Positions 44,398-52,451 of a stretch of 64,000 nt of DNA are shown piece by piece. Source of the stretch: Theionarchaea archaeon (GTDB lineage: Archaea > Methanobacteriota_B > Thermococci > Methanofastidiosales > SZ-28-30); NCBI GenBank assembly GCA_018992685.1, contig JACVGT010000021.1, forward strand, positions 1-64,000. The letters are read 5' to 3'. Positions within the stretch are counted from its first letter, which is position 1. Each line of letters begins with the position of its first letter. The notes beneath the pieces are model-generated. The model saw only the letters and a list, made by a program, of their open reading frames with translations. It did no database searches and was not told the DNA's origin. The position numbers and the translations under genes are program-made.

Positions 44398-45606
44398 GTG
44401 ACAATGGAATTGAGAAGACCAAGTAAGATCCAGGAAAAAATCAATGAGGTCGAAAATGACTTGGCGTGTCTATTCTCTGAGATTGCAGAAAAAGAGAATC
44501 TCGACTTCGCGGAAATCGCCCTAATACCTTTGCCGAGAAGGGGGGCCGGTTTGCTGCCCGATATAAAGAGAATCGATGGCGAAAGAAGTAGCCTCATTAG
44601 CATCCTTGAAGAGTTCGGGTATCTTGAGGAATACCCTTTGTTCCCTCTATTTGAAAGGATTTCGGACTTCAGAATGATACTCATTTTTGATGACCTTTGT
44701 AGAAGAGGAACTCATTTTGCCGAATATGGAGAATATCTGCAGGAGCTTGATAAGATATTCGGGTTTATGAACGAGAAACGTATAGTCCTGGCGACTTATC
44801 TATTACACAAGAATAGATGGAATAGAGAAAAAAATCTCAAACAGGGAATTTACGCAAAAAAAATTCTCGATAAGGAGCCTTTTGATCGAGAAGTGTCAAA
44901 TATATTTTTGACAATAGCATGCAGAGGGGAAATCATCGATGCAGATCATGAACTTATTGAAGCTGAATTTTCAGAAAAGCAGGAGTTCTTTACACTGTGG
45001 AAGGAACTCGAAAAGATTGCAAAGGAGAATCACTGCGAACTTGTAGAAGACGGTATCGATTTTCTTCATCCAAAAAGAAAGAAACTGAGTTTTTTTGTTA
45101 GTGGTGATGAGGCATCGCTGGAGAAAAAAGAGGTTTTGGAAGAACATATGGATCTCAGATTTCCCAAGTTTATTGAAGGAATCAAAATTGCCAAATTTAG
45201 AATGGTTTTCGAGCTTGAATTGTCCGAAGATTGCAAAGGAGTCTTTACCACAAGACTTGAAGCAGTTCCAATTCTTAATCCGATTATTGACAACACTAAG
45301 TTCTCTCCCGAGCTTTGCCGTAAATATTGGAAACCCTACTGCGGGTTCTGTAAAGAAGGCGTAATCTCCGAGGAAGAGTGTAAGAAAAAACAGAAGCCAA
45401 GAATAGATTTCCTGAGGAAGTACTACCATAACCCTGGGTACGACTGCATGATTTGTAATCTTGTGGAGCCTTTTTCGAATCATTTCTGCAAAGAAATCGG
45501 AGACTTGTTTAAAGAGAGTGTTCTCAGGGGCGGGATAACCTTCAAGAGTAGATGGCTTCACCGTGACAGATTATTCGAATTCTGGAGAAAGCTGAAAGCT
45601 CCATAG
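44398..45606 (+). CDS. Operon gene 4: phosphoribosyltransferase-like protein with zinc ribbon
   Basis: The 402-residue protein has an N-terminal phosphoribosyltransferase-type fold: a first-loop segment ALIPLPRRGAGLL (residues 41-53) and the PRPP-binding loop RMILIFDDLCRRGTHFAEY (92-110) with Asp98-Asp99 and Gly104-Thr105. After a middle domain, cysteines 315, 318, 350 and 353 (YCGFC and DCMIC) form a probable zinc ribbon. The loop departs from the usual D-D-x-x-x-T-G-x-T, having Arg at 102-103, so activity may be altered. PRTase-like domains of this kind occur in predicted bacterial conflict systems. It is the last gene of the operon. Confidence 0.6.
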   Translation: MTMELRRPSKIQEKINEVENDLACLFSEIAEKENLDFAEIALIPLPRRGAGLLPDIKRIDGERSSLISILEEFGYLEEYPLFPLFERISDFRMILIFDDLCRRGTHFAEYGEYLQELDKIFGFMNEKRIVLATYLLHKNRWNREKNLKQGIYAKKILDKEPFDREVSNIFLTIACRGEIIDADHELIEAEFSEKQEFFTLWKELEKIAKENHCELVEDGIDFLHPKRKKLSFFVSGDEASLEKKEVLEEHMDLRFPKFIEGIKIAKFRMVFELELSEDCKGVFTTRLEAVPILNPIIDNTKFSPELCRKYWKPYCGFCKEGVISEEECKKKQKPRIDFLRKYYHNPGYDCMICNLVEPFSNHFCKEIGDLFKESVLRGGITFKSRWLHRDRLFEFWRKLKAP

Positions 45607-45691
45607 CTTCGTGGATGGAAATGTAGAAACTCATTTCTTTTGGGCGTTGTTGAAGTTCTGTCGGTTTTGAGACAAGTAGAATTCCATAGTG

Positions 45692-46141
45692 CTAGCTTGA
45701 ATTGTCTAGACTATCAAAGAGTCTCACATTTTCTTGAGTATCCCCAGCTCTATAATTCAAATACACTTTCCCAAGGAATTTAGAAGCTTCACTTCTATTG
45801 TGAAATTCCCGGAAGAATTTCCCTTTCTTCTCGACCCATTTGGGCTTGACAAATCCGAAATCCAGCGAAATATCCAAAGCACGACCTATTCTTATTTCAT
45901 CTAATGTAAACCCATCAAAGTATTTGTCAAAATGCCTTTTGAATTTCTCGAATCTTCCTCTCAGACGATTGGTTACCATTAGGAAAGAGAACGTCTCGAA
46001 TTGAAGTGTTTCCAAGACTAAATAGAAAGATCTGCCTAATATGGATAGCCCGATTTCCTGATATGGTTTAAGGCTCTTCTCCACAACGATACATGGGAGT
46101 ACCTCCTCACTCCTTTGATCTATACGCTTCACTTTGACCAC
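45692..46141 (-). CDS. Unknown 149-residue protein
   Basis: A soluble alpha/beta-looking protein (VLPCIVVEKSLKPYQEIGLS; LDISLDFGFVKPKWVEKKGK) convergent with the HD/PRTase operon. It starts at GTG 46141 directly after an in-frame stop, without a clear ribosome-binding site. No family is recognised. Its A+T content resembles the operon, so it may have arrived with it or be a shortened remnant. Confidence 0.45.
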   Translation of the reverse strand: MVKVKRIDQRSEEVLPCIVVEKSLKPYQEIGLSILGRSFYLVLETLQFETFSFLMVTNRLRGRFEKFKRHFDKYFDGFTLDEIRIGRALDISLDFGFVKPKWVEKKGKFFREFHNRSEASKFLGKVYLNYRAGDTQENVRLFDSLDNSS

Positions 46142-46891
46142 CTAGCAATCATTTTTCCATACTCTTACGTTCTTTCTGTTTTTGTTTGAGTATGACACGT
46201 CAGTATTTCTGAAGCAATCAAGCTCCTGATCTGACTTCAGAGTTGAATGCAATATCATAGCGCAAATCTGACCTCTTTGAGAAGTCTGAAAGTCTCTATG
46301 ACCTGCCTATCATGAAACCTCAAATCCACTTTCTGAAATGTTTCGACGTGGCTATCGTTTCTCTTTTCTATCCATATAAAACTTTCGGTGAAAGCATCTC
46401 ATTCTGAATTTTTTACACAAATGCTTAATTTGTAAAAAAGTGAGAATTCTCTTGATATCCACGATATGAATAAATTTCAACGCATTTCTTTGCAGTGCAT
46501 GCAGTCGGAGAGGCTTACAGTATACTATACTGAAAAGAGAATTAGACAAGTGTTAGAAGCGCAGAATTCAACAGGTCACAGTATATACAGAATCCTCTGG
46601 AGAACCAGGTGATCTCTGCAGCTCTTAATCTGTTGAGTATGTAATCGGCAAAATCAAGACAATTTCCATGCTCTCTTGCACAAACAACCAGAGCAACTGC
46701 TTTCATGAGCGTTCTGTTAAAGGATATTAGAACACATTTCTATGAAGGCGGTGGATGTGCAAGACGTCCTTGCATAGATCTGCTGCACCTGGACAGCTAG
46801 TTGTTGATTTCGTGAAAGGGTTCCATATTTCTTCAAGTGTGAAGTCAGTATTAATTTCGTAATGAAAGGGAAATATGTCATGAAATTGTGA
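46142..46891. other. Non-coding or decayed stretch
   Basis: Only short frames occur, including a 48-codon plus frame from about 46467 (MNKFQRISLQCMQSERL) and several small minus frames without expression signals. Composition is A+T-rich. It looks like decayed accessory DNA between the four-gene operon and tRNA-Thr. I see no repeat or RNA. Confidence 0.4.
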
Positions 46892-47197
46892 ATGGTCAGA
46901 AATGCCCATGATTCAGACATGGAAAAAGAAGAATCCGAGATATCAAATAAAGAAGTAGTTGAGATCATCAGATTACAAGTCTTTGACCCATCTACCAATG
47001 AAATAAAGAAGCTTTTCAAGGAGAAATATAACCTCTCTTAGAATACGGGGAACCTGTTTAGGAAAGGCGTTCTAGACAAAGCACTAAGACTGGCCAAACA
47101 TCATGCTGGCCACATAGCCAAGAAGAAAAACAAGGATGGGTATATAAAGTTATTTAATAAGAAATATGAAAGTATCACATTTTACAACATTTTTTAG
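46892..47197 (+). pseudogene. Small gene with in-frame TAG
   Basis: From ATG 46892 a frame of 49 codons (EISNKEVVEIIRLQVFDPST, then EIKKLFKEKYNLS) meets a TAG at 47039. It then continues for 51 codons with protein-like sequence (LFRKGVLDKALRLAKHHAGH; YIKLFNKKYESITFY) to a second TAG at 47195. Since TAG is a normal stop for many genes here, read-through as pyrrolysine is unlikely and a pseudogene is the better reading. The family is unknown. Confidence 0.35.
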
Positions 47198-47298
47198 CCT
47201 TTAAAGCCTTCTATAAGCGATCAGAGCTTTCTAGGAAAACTCCATGGCATTAAAATACATAAAAAAAAGGGAAAAAGGCTCAAAAACCTAAATCTGAG

Positions 47299-47372
47299 AG
47301 CCCCGGGAGGGATTTGAACCCTCGACCAACTGATTACAAGTCAGTCGCTCTACCGAGCTGAGCCACCGAGGC
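47299..47372 (-). tRNA. tRNA-Thr (TGT)
   Basis: The minus strand gives a complete cloverleaf. The acceptor stem is GCCTCGG/CCGGGGC with one T-G pair, the discriminator is T (usual for archaeal tRNA-Thr), the T-loop is TTCAAATC, and the anticodon loop CTTGTAA has anticodon TGT, reading ACA. There is no intron and no encoded CCA. It stands just right of the accessory region, a common place for integration, but no attachment-site duplication was recognised. Confidence 0.95.
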
Positions 47373-47434
47373 CTACAGCTTTCTCTTTACCCAGATTTAT
47401 AAACCTTTCTTTTTCGTTTCAGTGTCTCATCCCA

Positions 47435-48724
47435 TCAGAATTTCAGCACTTCCTGGTACCCCGTCAGGTCAAGCAGCCCATGGCCTGAAATATTGAACGC
47501 AATAACCTTTTCTTCATTCTTCTTCTTGCATTCCAGAGCCTCATCAATTGCACAACATATACTGTATGCCGACTCAGGCGCTGGCAGGAAGCCTTCCTTC
47601 TGGACGAATAATTGGGCCCTTTCAAAGACCATTTTTTCATCAGGTGGATACGCAATTGTATCGAGTAATCCTTCATGTCGCAGCAGACTCAGTATGGGAG
47701 AACATCCGTGATAGCGCAGCCCATCTCCTCGTATGGGCACCATCTTTGCCTGGTGACCAAGGGTGTACATTTTCAGCATGGGAGTCATTTCAGCATGGTC
47801 TGCAAAGTCGTACCGATACTCACCCTGCAGATTGGGAGCAGCCTGACTCTGAGCAGCTATAAACCTGATCTGCTTCTTCTTTGTCAATAAATCCTGGTAA
47901 AACGGGATGGCAAATCCACCAAAATTAGACCCACCTCCCAGACATGAAATCACAACATCCGGATAGTCATCGACTTTCTCAAACTGCTTCTTGGTTTCCA
48001 ATCCAATGATAGTCTGGTGCATCAACACGTGGTTCAACACAGATCCCAGAGAATATGCCACCGTATCACTTGAGGCCGCATCTTCCAGTCCTTCAGAGAT
48101 GGCAATCCCCAACGAACCCACATGTTCCGGGTCTTCCTTCAACAATTCTCTTCCAACTTTGGTCTTGTCACTGGGAGAAGCGAACACTTCAGCTCCCAAC
48201 ATCTTCATGAAACTCCGTCTCTCAGGTTTCCAGTTGTAGACTGCCCTCACCCAGTAGATCGTACATTCCAATCCAGCCAGACGAGACGCATACGCCAGAG
48301 CAGTTCCCCACTGTCCTGCTCCCGTCTCAGTCGTCAACCGTTCCAGTCCCTGTTTCTTGGCATAATATGCCTGTACCAGAGCAGTATTTACCTTGTGTGA
48401 TCCTGTAGGAGAGTAGAACTCCGCTTTGTAGTACATTCTGGCTGGAGTCTTCAAGTACTCTTCCAGCCGCCGGGCCCTGAACAACTGCCTGGGCCTGCCT
48501 GCCTGCTCATATAATTGCAGAACACCTTCAGGGATATCTATCCACCGTTCCTGGGACATCTCCTGCTTTAAACATTCACCTATCAATACTTTCTGCAGAA
48601 AATCCAGTCTGGATTCTCCTTCCTCGGGGTTCTTGGGAGGAGGTAGAGGTTGTGGTAAATCGGGAACAATATTGTACCATTTAGTGGGCAGTTCATCTGG
48701 AGAAAGAACAATTTCTGTATGCAT
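47435..48724 (-). CDS. trpB2: Tryptophan synthase beta chain, TrpB2 type
   Basis: The 429-residue PLP enzyme has the TrpB2 N-terminal extension (LPTKWYNIVPDLPQPLPPPK), the PLP lysine in SPTGSHKVNTALVQA near residue 110, TETGAGQWGTALA, and the phosphate loop CLGGGSNFGGFAIPF. TrpB2 condenses indole or free serine-derived intermediates and is common in archaea, often as the only or a second TrpB. No trpA is nearby, so it may act alone as indole salvage or serine deaminase-like enzyme. Confidence 0.95.
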   Translation of the reverse strand: MHTEIVLSPDELPTKWYNIVPDLPQPLPPPKNPEEGESRLDFLQKVLIGECLKQEMSQERWIDIPEGVLQLYEQAGRPRQLFRARRLEEYLKTPARMYYKAEFYSPTGSHKVNTALVQAYYAKKQGLERLTTETGAGQWGTALAYASRLAGLECTIYWVRAVYNWKPERRSFMKMLGAEVFASPSDKTKVGRELLKEDPEHVGSLGIAISEGLEDAASSDTVAYSLGSVLNHVLMHQTIIGLETKKQFEKVDDYPDVVISCLGGGSNFGGFAIPFYQDLLTKKKQIRFIAAQSQAAPNLQGEYRYDFADHAEMTPMLKMYTLGHQAKMVPIRGDGLRYHGCSPILSLLRHEGLLDTIAYPPDEKMVFERAQLFVQKEGFLPAPESAYSICCAIDEALECKKKNEEKVIAFNISGHGLLDLTGYQEVLKF

Positions 48725-48818
48725 GCTGTCACTTCCGAGAGGAGTTTAAAAGATTTACGTTTCCACCTGGTATGAATCGCATCACCACAGTCCCCGGCCA
48801 CGTACGAACTCTATACTT

Positions 48819-49658
48819 CTATTCAAATGCATTCACATCGAGTTCACAATAGGTAAAATTACCATCCTTTTCTCGTTTGATGATTCCTCTCTTCTCCATC
48901 CGTATCAGCAGTTTGGAAAGACTGGTCTTGGGGATGCTGCATGCTCGAGAAATCTTTATCTGCCGTGATCTCCCTCTCTCGTGCAAATACTCAACTACCT
49001 GTATCTCCCGTTCATTCAGGATAGAGAGAACTGCTTTGTTCAGGGGAGCTGCTTTGTATTTCTTTCTCTTGAGAAGGTTCCTGCTCATGTAGAGCACGAC
49101 TCCTGCTGCTCCCGCCAAACCTGGCACCACACCCCATGTCCAGGTTGCAGCAGGTTGGCCATCCAGCGACACTTCATAGTAAATATATACCTCATCAGAC
49201 AATTCGTCCCAGAAAAGGGTGATTTTCCTCTCCTCTTCAGAAATCTGCGGAAAGGGTGAGTCTGTCACCATGTAGGAGATTACAGCACCCTCCGGCATCA
49301 GCACTGTTACCCCTGCTTCATTGGGAGGCAAATACAGCCACCATTCAGCCCCCTCCTTATGGATTATATCCCAGCTATAATACTCGGGAAATACATATGC
49401 AGATTCTCCTTTCTGAAGAGATATATGCAGTGTAATCTGAGTTTCAGTTCCGAGCACAGTGAATTCGCTCTGGACTGTCCTATCAGAATAAACCTCCAGA
49501 TGGGTTATGGGAAAAGGTATGACATAGGAATAGGTGTCCATGTCCTCCTCAGCTGTAATGATCACCTCATGTGAGATTACGGCATACCCGGTCCCTGAAA
49601 CATCCACTGTGTACCCTGTGGTCTGCACCGCAAGGAGAAGAAGCAGGATGGTCCACAT
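48819..49658 (-). CDS. Membrane-anchored winged-helix regulator with extracellular sensor domain
   Basis: The 279-residue protein starts with a signal sequence (LLLLLAVQTTGYT), followed by an extracellular beta-rich domain to about 165 (SYVIPFPITHLEVYSD; YYSWDIIHKEGAEWWLYLPP). A transmembrane helix at about 172-190 precedes a cytoplasmic winged helix (VVEYLHERGRSRQIKISRAC and SKLLIRMEKRGIIKREKDG). This one-component layout passes an outside signal straight to DNA and is known from several euryarchaea. The signal and targets are unknown. Confidence 0.75.
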   Translation of the reverse strand: MWTILLLLLAVQTTGYTVDVSGTGYAVISHEVIITAEEDMDTYSYVIPFPITHLEVYSDRTVQSEFTVLGTETQITLHISLQKGESAYVFPEYYSWDIIHKEGAEWWLYLPPNEAGVTVLMPEGAVISYMVTDSPFPQISEEERKITLFWDELSDEVYIYYEVSLDGQPAATWTWGVVPGLAGAAGVVLYMSRNLLKRKKYKAAPLNKAVLSILNEREIQVVEYLHERGRSRQIKISRACSIPKTSLSKLLIRMEKRGIIKREKDGNFTYCELDVNAFE

Positions 49659-49712
49659 ACAGGGGAATACTACTCCCCCTTTTTAACTGTTCCCACCTCG
49701 ACCCACACTGCG

Positions 49713-50336
49713 TCACCAGACTTTCGGCAGAAACATGCCCACCTCTTTCTGATATTTTCTGTATTTTTCCCCGAATTTCTGGATCAGTATCTTCTCTTCT
49801 GCTGTGGCAATGCCGTAGTACCCCGGGATGCCCACCAGCAACAGCAGGAGCGGCACACTGAGCAGTGCCAGTGGCAGTCCAATGAAAAACAGCCAGTAGG
49901 ACATGTAGAGTGGGTGTCTCATCACACCGTACGCTCCCCGGGTTGCGAGAGTGTAATCACTGGGCATGGGGCCAGAAGGTGCAATGACTCCTCTGGAAAC
50001 ACGTCCCCAGTCAGCCAGCACGACACCGCCCAGTATCACCAGGAGACCTGCCACCTGAATCACATCTTCGTGAGGATTCCTGAACAGGAGGAAGGTCAAC
50101 TCCTGGTAATACCATCCCCTGTATAACAGGAGGGGACTGATCAGAAACAGAGCCCAAAATACAAGGGAGGGGGGAAATGCCAGAGCTTTGGCCCATCCAG
50201 GAATGGGGAATTCACGGTCACGAGAAGACGAATTCCTTCTCGATCGAGCCATTCTCAAATCCATATATATATGAACTGAAAAAAACAACGCCACAAGCAA
50301 TGTCAGGACACCTGCCATCAAACTCTGATCAATCAT
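49713..50336 (-). CDS. Isoprenylcysteine carboxyl methyltransferase-like membrane protein
   Basis: The 207-residue protein has about five membrane helices and the ICMT/PEMT C-terminal motif: TRGAYGVMRHPLYMSYWLFF near 130-150, then AEEKILIQKFGEKYRKYQKE. In this family these residues bind SAM at the membrane face. Bacterial and archaeal members methylate lipids or unknown acceptors. It stands between the regulator at 48.8 kb and the divergent acetoacetyl-CoA synthetase gene. Confidence 0.85.
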   Translation of the reverse strand: MIDQSLMAGVLTLLVALFFSVHIYMDLRMARSRRNSSSRDREFPIPGWAKALAFPPSLVFWALFLISPLLLYRGWYYQELTFLLFRNPHEDVIQVAGLLVILGGVVLADWGRVSRGVIAPSGPMPSDYTLATRGAYGVMRHPLYMSYWLFFIGLPLALLSVPLLLLLVGIPGYYGIATAEEKILIQKFGEKYRKYQKEVGMFLPKVW

Positions 50337-50452
50337 GTGAGCACATTCCCTGCACAGTAAAAAAGGTTATCCTACCCCTTACCTCCTCGATCCTTAAACA
50401 TCATCCCAAAAACTTTTATATTCTAAGATAATAGGATAGAAAGGTGTGTCAA

Positions 50453-52396
50453 ATGAAAAAAGCTTTGTGGTACCCTTCTGAAGAACGCAAAAGGAATGCG
50501 AATATGACACAGTATATGAATTCCCTGAGCGAGACGTATGGACTGACGTTCAGAGACTACCATGAACTCTACGAGTGGTCTGTCAGAAACAGGGAGGATT
50601 TCTGGTCTTCACTGTGGCATTTTTTCGATGTACGAGCTTCTCGTCCGTATGGTACAGTACTGGAAAATCCTGATGACATGCTAAAGTCCAGATGGTTTCA
50701 GGGTGCCACGTTAAATTTCGCTGAGAACCTGTTGAGACACACTGACCAGCACACTGCACTCGTCTTCAAAGGTGAAACCCAAGACCCGATTTACGTCACC
50801 TACGGGGAGCTTTTCAGAAAGGCGGCGTCCTTGGCTGCTTCTTTGAAGGAATGTGGAGTTGCTGCAAGAGACAGAGTCGTCGGATTCATGCCCAATATGA
50901 TTGAGACTGTTGTGGCCATGCTGGCAACTGCCAGTCTCGGGGCTATATGGTCATCCTGTTCCCCAGATTTCGGAATCAAAGGCGTCCTGGATCGATTCGG
51001 ACAGATAGAACCCAAGGTACTGTTTACAGCAGATGGGTACAGCTACAAGGGGAAGAGGATTGATTCGCTTGAGAAAATTTCCGGTATCCTGGAGAAGATT
51101 CAATCTATTGAAAAAGTGGTAGTGGTCCCCTATGCAGAAGAACCCACGATCACTCTTCCCAAAGCAATTCACTATGAAGATTTTCAGACCAGTGCGTCCA
51201 GCATCCAGTTTGAACAGGTACCATTTGACCATCCTCTCTATATCCTGTATACATCTGGGACAACCGGTGCTCCCAAGTGCATGGTTCACGGGGTAGGGGG
51301 CACCTTGCTTCAACACATGAAAGAGCTGGTCTTACACACCAACCTGAAAAGAGATGATACCATTTTTTATTTCACCACGTGTGGGTGGATGATGTGGAAC
51401 TGGCTGGTGAGCTCGCTGGCTGTAGGCAGTACTGTGATCCTGTTCGACGGGAACCCCTTCTACCCTGATGAAGGAGCGCTCTTTCAACTGGCAGAAGATA
51501 CAGGGTTAAGTGTGTTTGGAACCAGTGCAAAGTACTTGGCTGAAGTGGAGAAGGCCGGACTAATCCCCTCAAAGGAATTTGACTTGAATGCATTGCAGAC
51601 AATCCTATCCACGGGATCTCCTTTGTCTGTGGAGAGTTTTGATTATGTGTATAGAAGCATAAGAGAGGATGTACAGCTGTCCTCGATATCGGGGGGATCT
51701 GACATCATTTCATGCTTTGCCCTGGGGTGTCCTCTCCTCCCTGTGTACCCGGGTGAACTGCAGTGCAGAGGGCTGGGGATGAAGGTAGAAGTACTTGATG
51801 AGAATCAGAAAAGCGTGGTAAATAGAAAGGGGGACCTGGTGTGCGCTGCATCATTTCCTTCCCAACCGATTTTTTTCTGGAATGATCCTTACAGCGAGAA
51901 GTACAAGAATGCCTATTTTGATGTGGTGGACAATGTGTGGGTGCACGGTGATTTTGCAGAAATCACTGACCACGGTGGCGTCATCATCTACGGGAGATCA
52001 GATGCCACCCTGAATCCTGGCGGGGTGCGGATTGGAACGGCTGAAATCTACAGGGAAGTGGATACGTTTCCAGAGGTTGTGGACAGTATCGTGGTTGGAC
52101 AACCCTGGAGGGGCGATGTCCGGGTTATTCTCTTTGTCAAGATGCGTGAAGGTACAACGCTGACAGACCAGATGAAGGACAAGGTGAGAAAGACGATCCA
52201 GGAGAACTGTTCTCCCCGTCACGTTCCCAGCAAGATCATCGGAATAGAAGATATCCCCTATACAATAAGTGGAAAAAAGGTGGAAGTTGCTGTGAGGAAG
52301 ATCATTGAGGGACGTCCTGTGTACAACAGAGATGCACTCAGTAATCCTGAAGCTCTTGACCTGTACCGGGACATACCTGAGCTTTCAACTGAGTGA
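50453..52396 (+). CDS. aacS: Acetoacetyl-CoA synthetase
   Basis: This AMP-forming ligase activates acetoacetate to acetoacetyl-CoA. The 647-residue protein has the N-terminal signature RWFQGATLNFAENLLRH, the P-loop YILYTSGTTGAPKCMVHGVG, FFTTCGWMMWNWLVSSLAVG, the family-specific SSISGGSDIISCFALG, and the A8/A10 motifs (IYGRSDATLNPGGVRIGTAE; YTISGKKVEVAVRKI). Acetoacetate is a product of leucine breakdown, whose genes lie 2.5 kb downstream. ATG 50453 with GGTG upstream and a TTTATATTC TATA box fits better than GTG 50444. Confidence 0.93.
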   Translation: MKKALWYPSEERKRNANMTQYMNSLSETYGLTFRDYHELYEWSVRNREDFWSSLWHFFDVRASRPYGTVLENPDDMLKSRWFQGATLNFAENLLRHTDQHTALVFKGETQDPIYVTYGELFRKAASLAASLKECGVAARDRVVGFMPNMIETVVAMLATASLGAIWSSCSPDFGIKGVLDRFGQIEPKVLFTADGYSYKGKRIDSLEKISGILEKIQSIEKVVVVPYAEEPTITLPKAIHYEDFQTSASSIQFEQVPFDHPLYILYTSGTTGAPKCMVHGVGGTLLQHMKELVLHTNLKRDDTIFYFTTCGWMMWNWLVSSLAVGSTVILFDGNPFYPDEGALFQLAEDTGLSVFGTSAKYLAEVEKAGLIPSKEFDLNALQTILSTGSPLSVESFDYVYRSIREDVQLSSISGGSDIISCFALGCPLLPVYPGELQCRGLGMKVEVLDENQKSVVNRKGDLVCAASFPSQPIFFWNDPYSEKYKNAYFDVVDNVWVHGDFAEITDHGGVIIYGRSDATLNPGGVRIGTAEIYREVDTFPEVVDSIVVGQPWRGDVRVILFVKMREGTTLTDQMKDKVRKTIQENCSPRHVPSKIIGIEDIPYTISGKKVEVAVRKIIEGRPVYNRDALSNPEALDLYRDIPELSTE

Positions 52397-52451
52397 CATC
52401 CCGCTGCTGAGAAACCAAATGTATAAGTACATTCAGAGAGAAAGGGAGACT

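Noticed and set aside
40767..45606. The operon as a CRISPR-Cas, CBASS or restriction system
   Set aside because: No Cas, cyclic-nucleotide synthase, helicase, methyltransferase or nuclease motif was found in the four proteins, and no CRISPR array is present in the window.
46892..47197. Pyrrolysine read-through of the in-frame TAG
   Set aside because: Many clear genes here end in TAG, so it acts as a stop codon; no pyl genes are in the window.
47299..47372. tRNA-Thr as integration site of an element covering 40.8-47.2 kb
   Set aside because: No integrase gene and no duplicated tRNA 3' end was found; the position alone is not enough.
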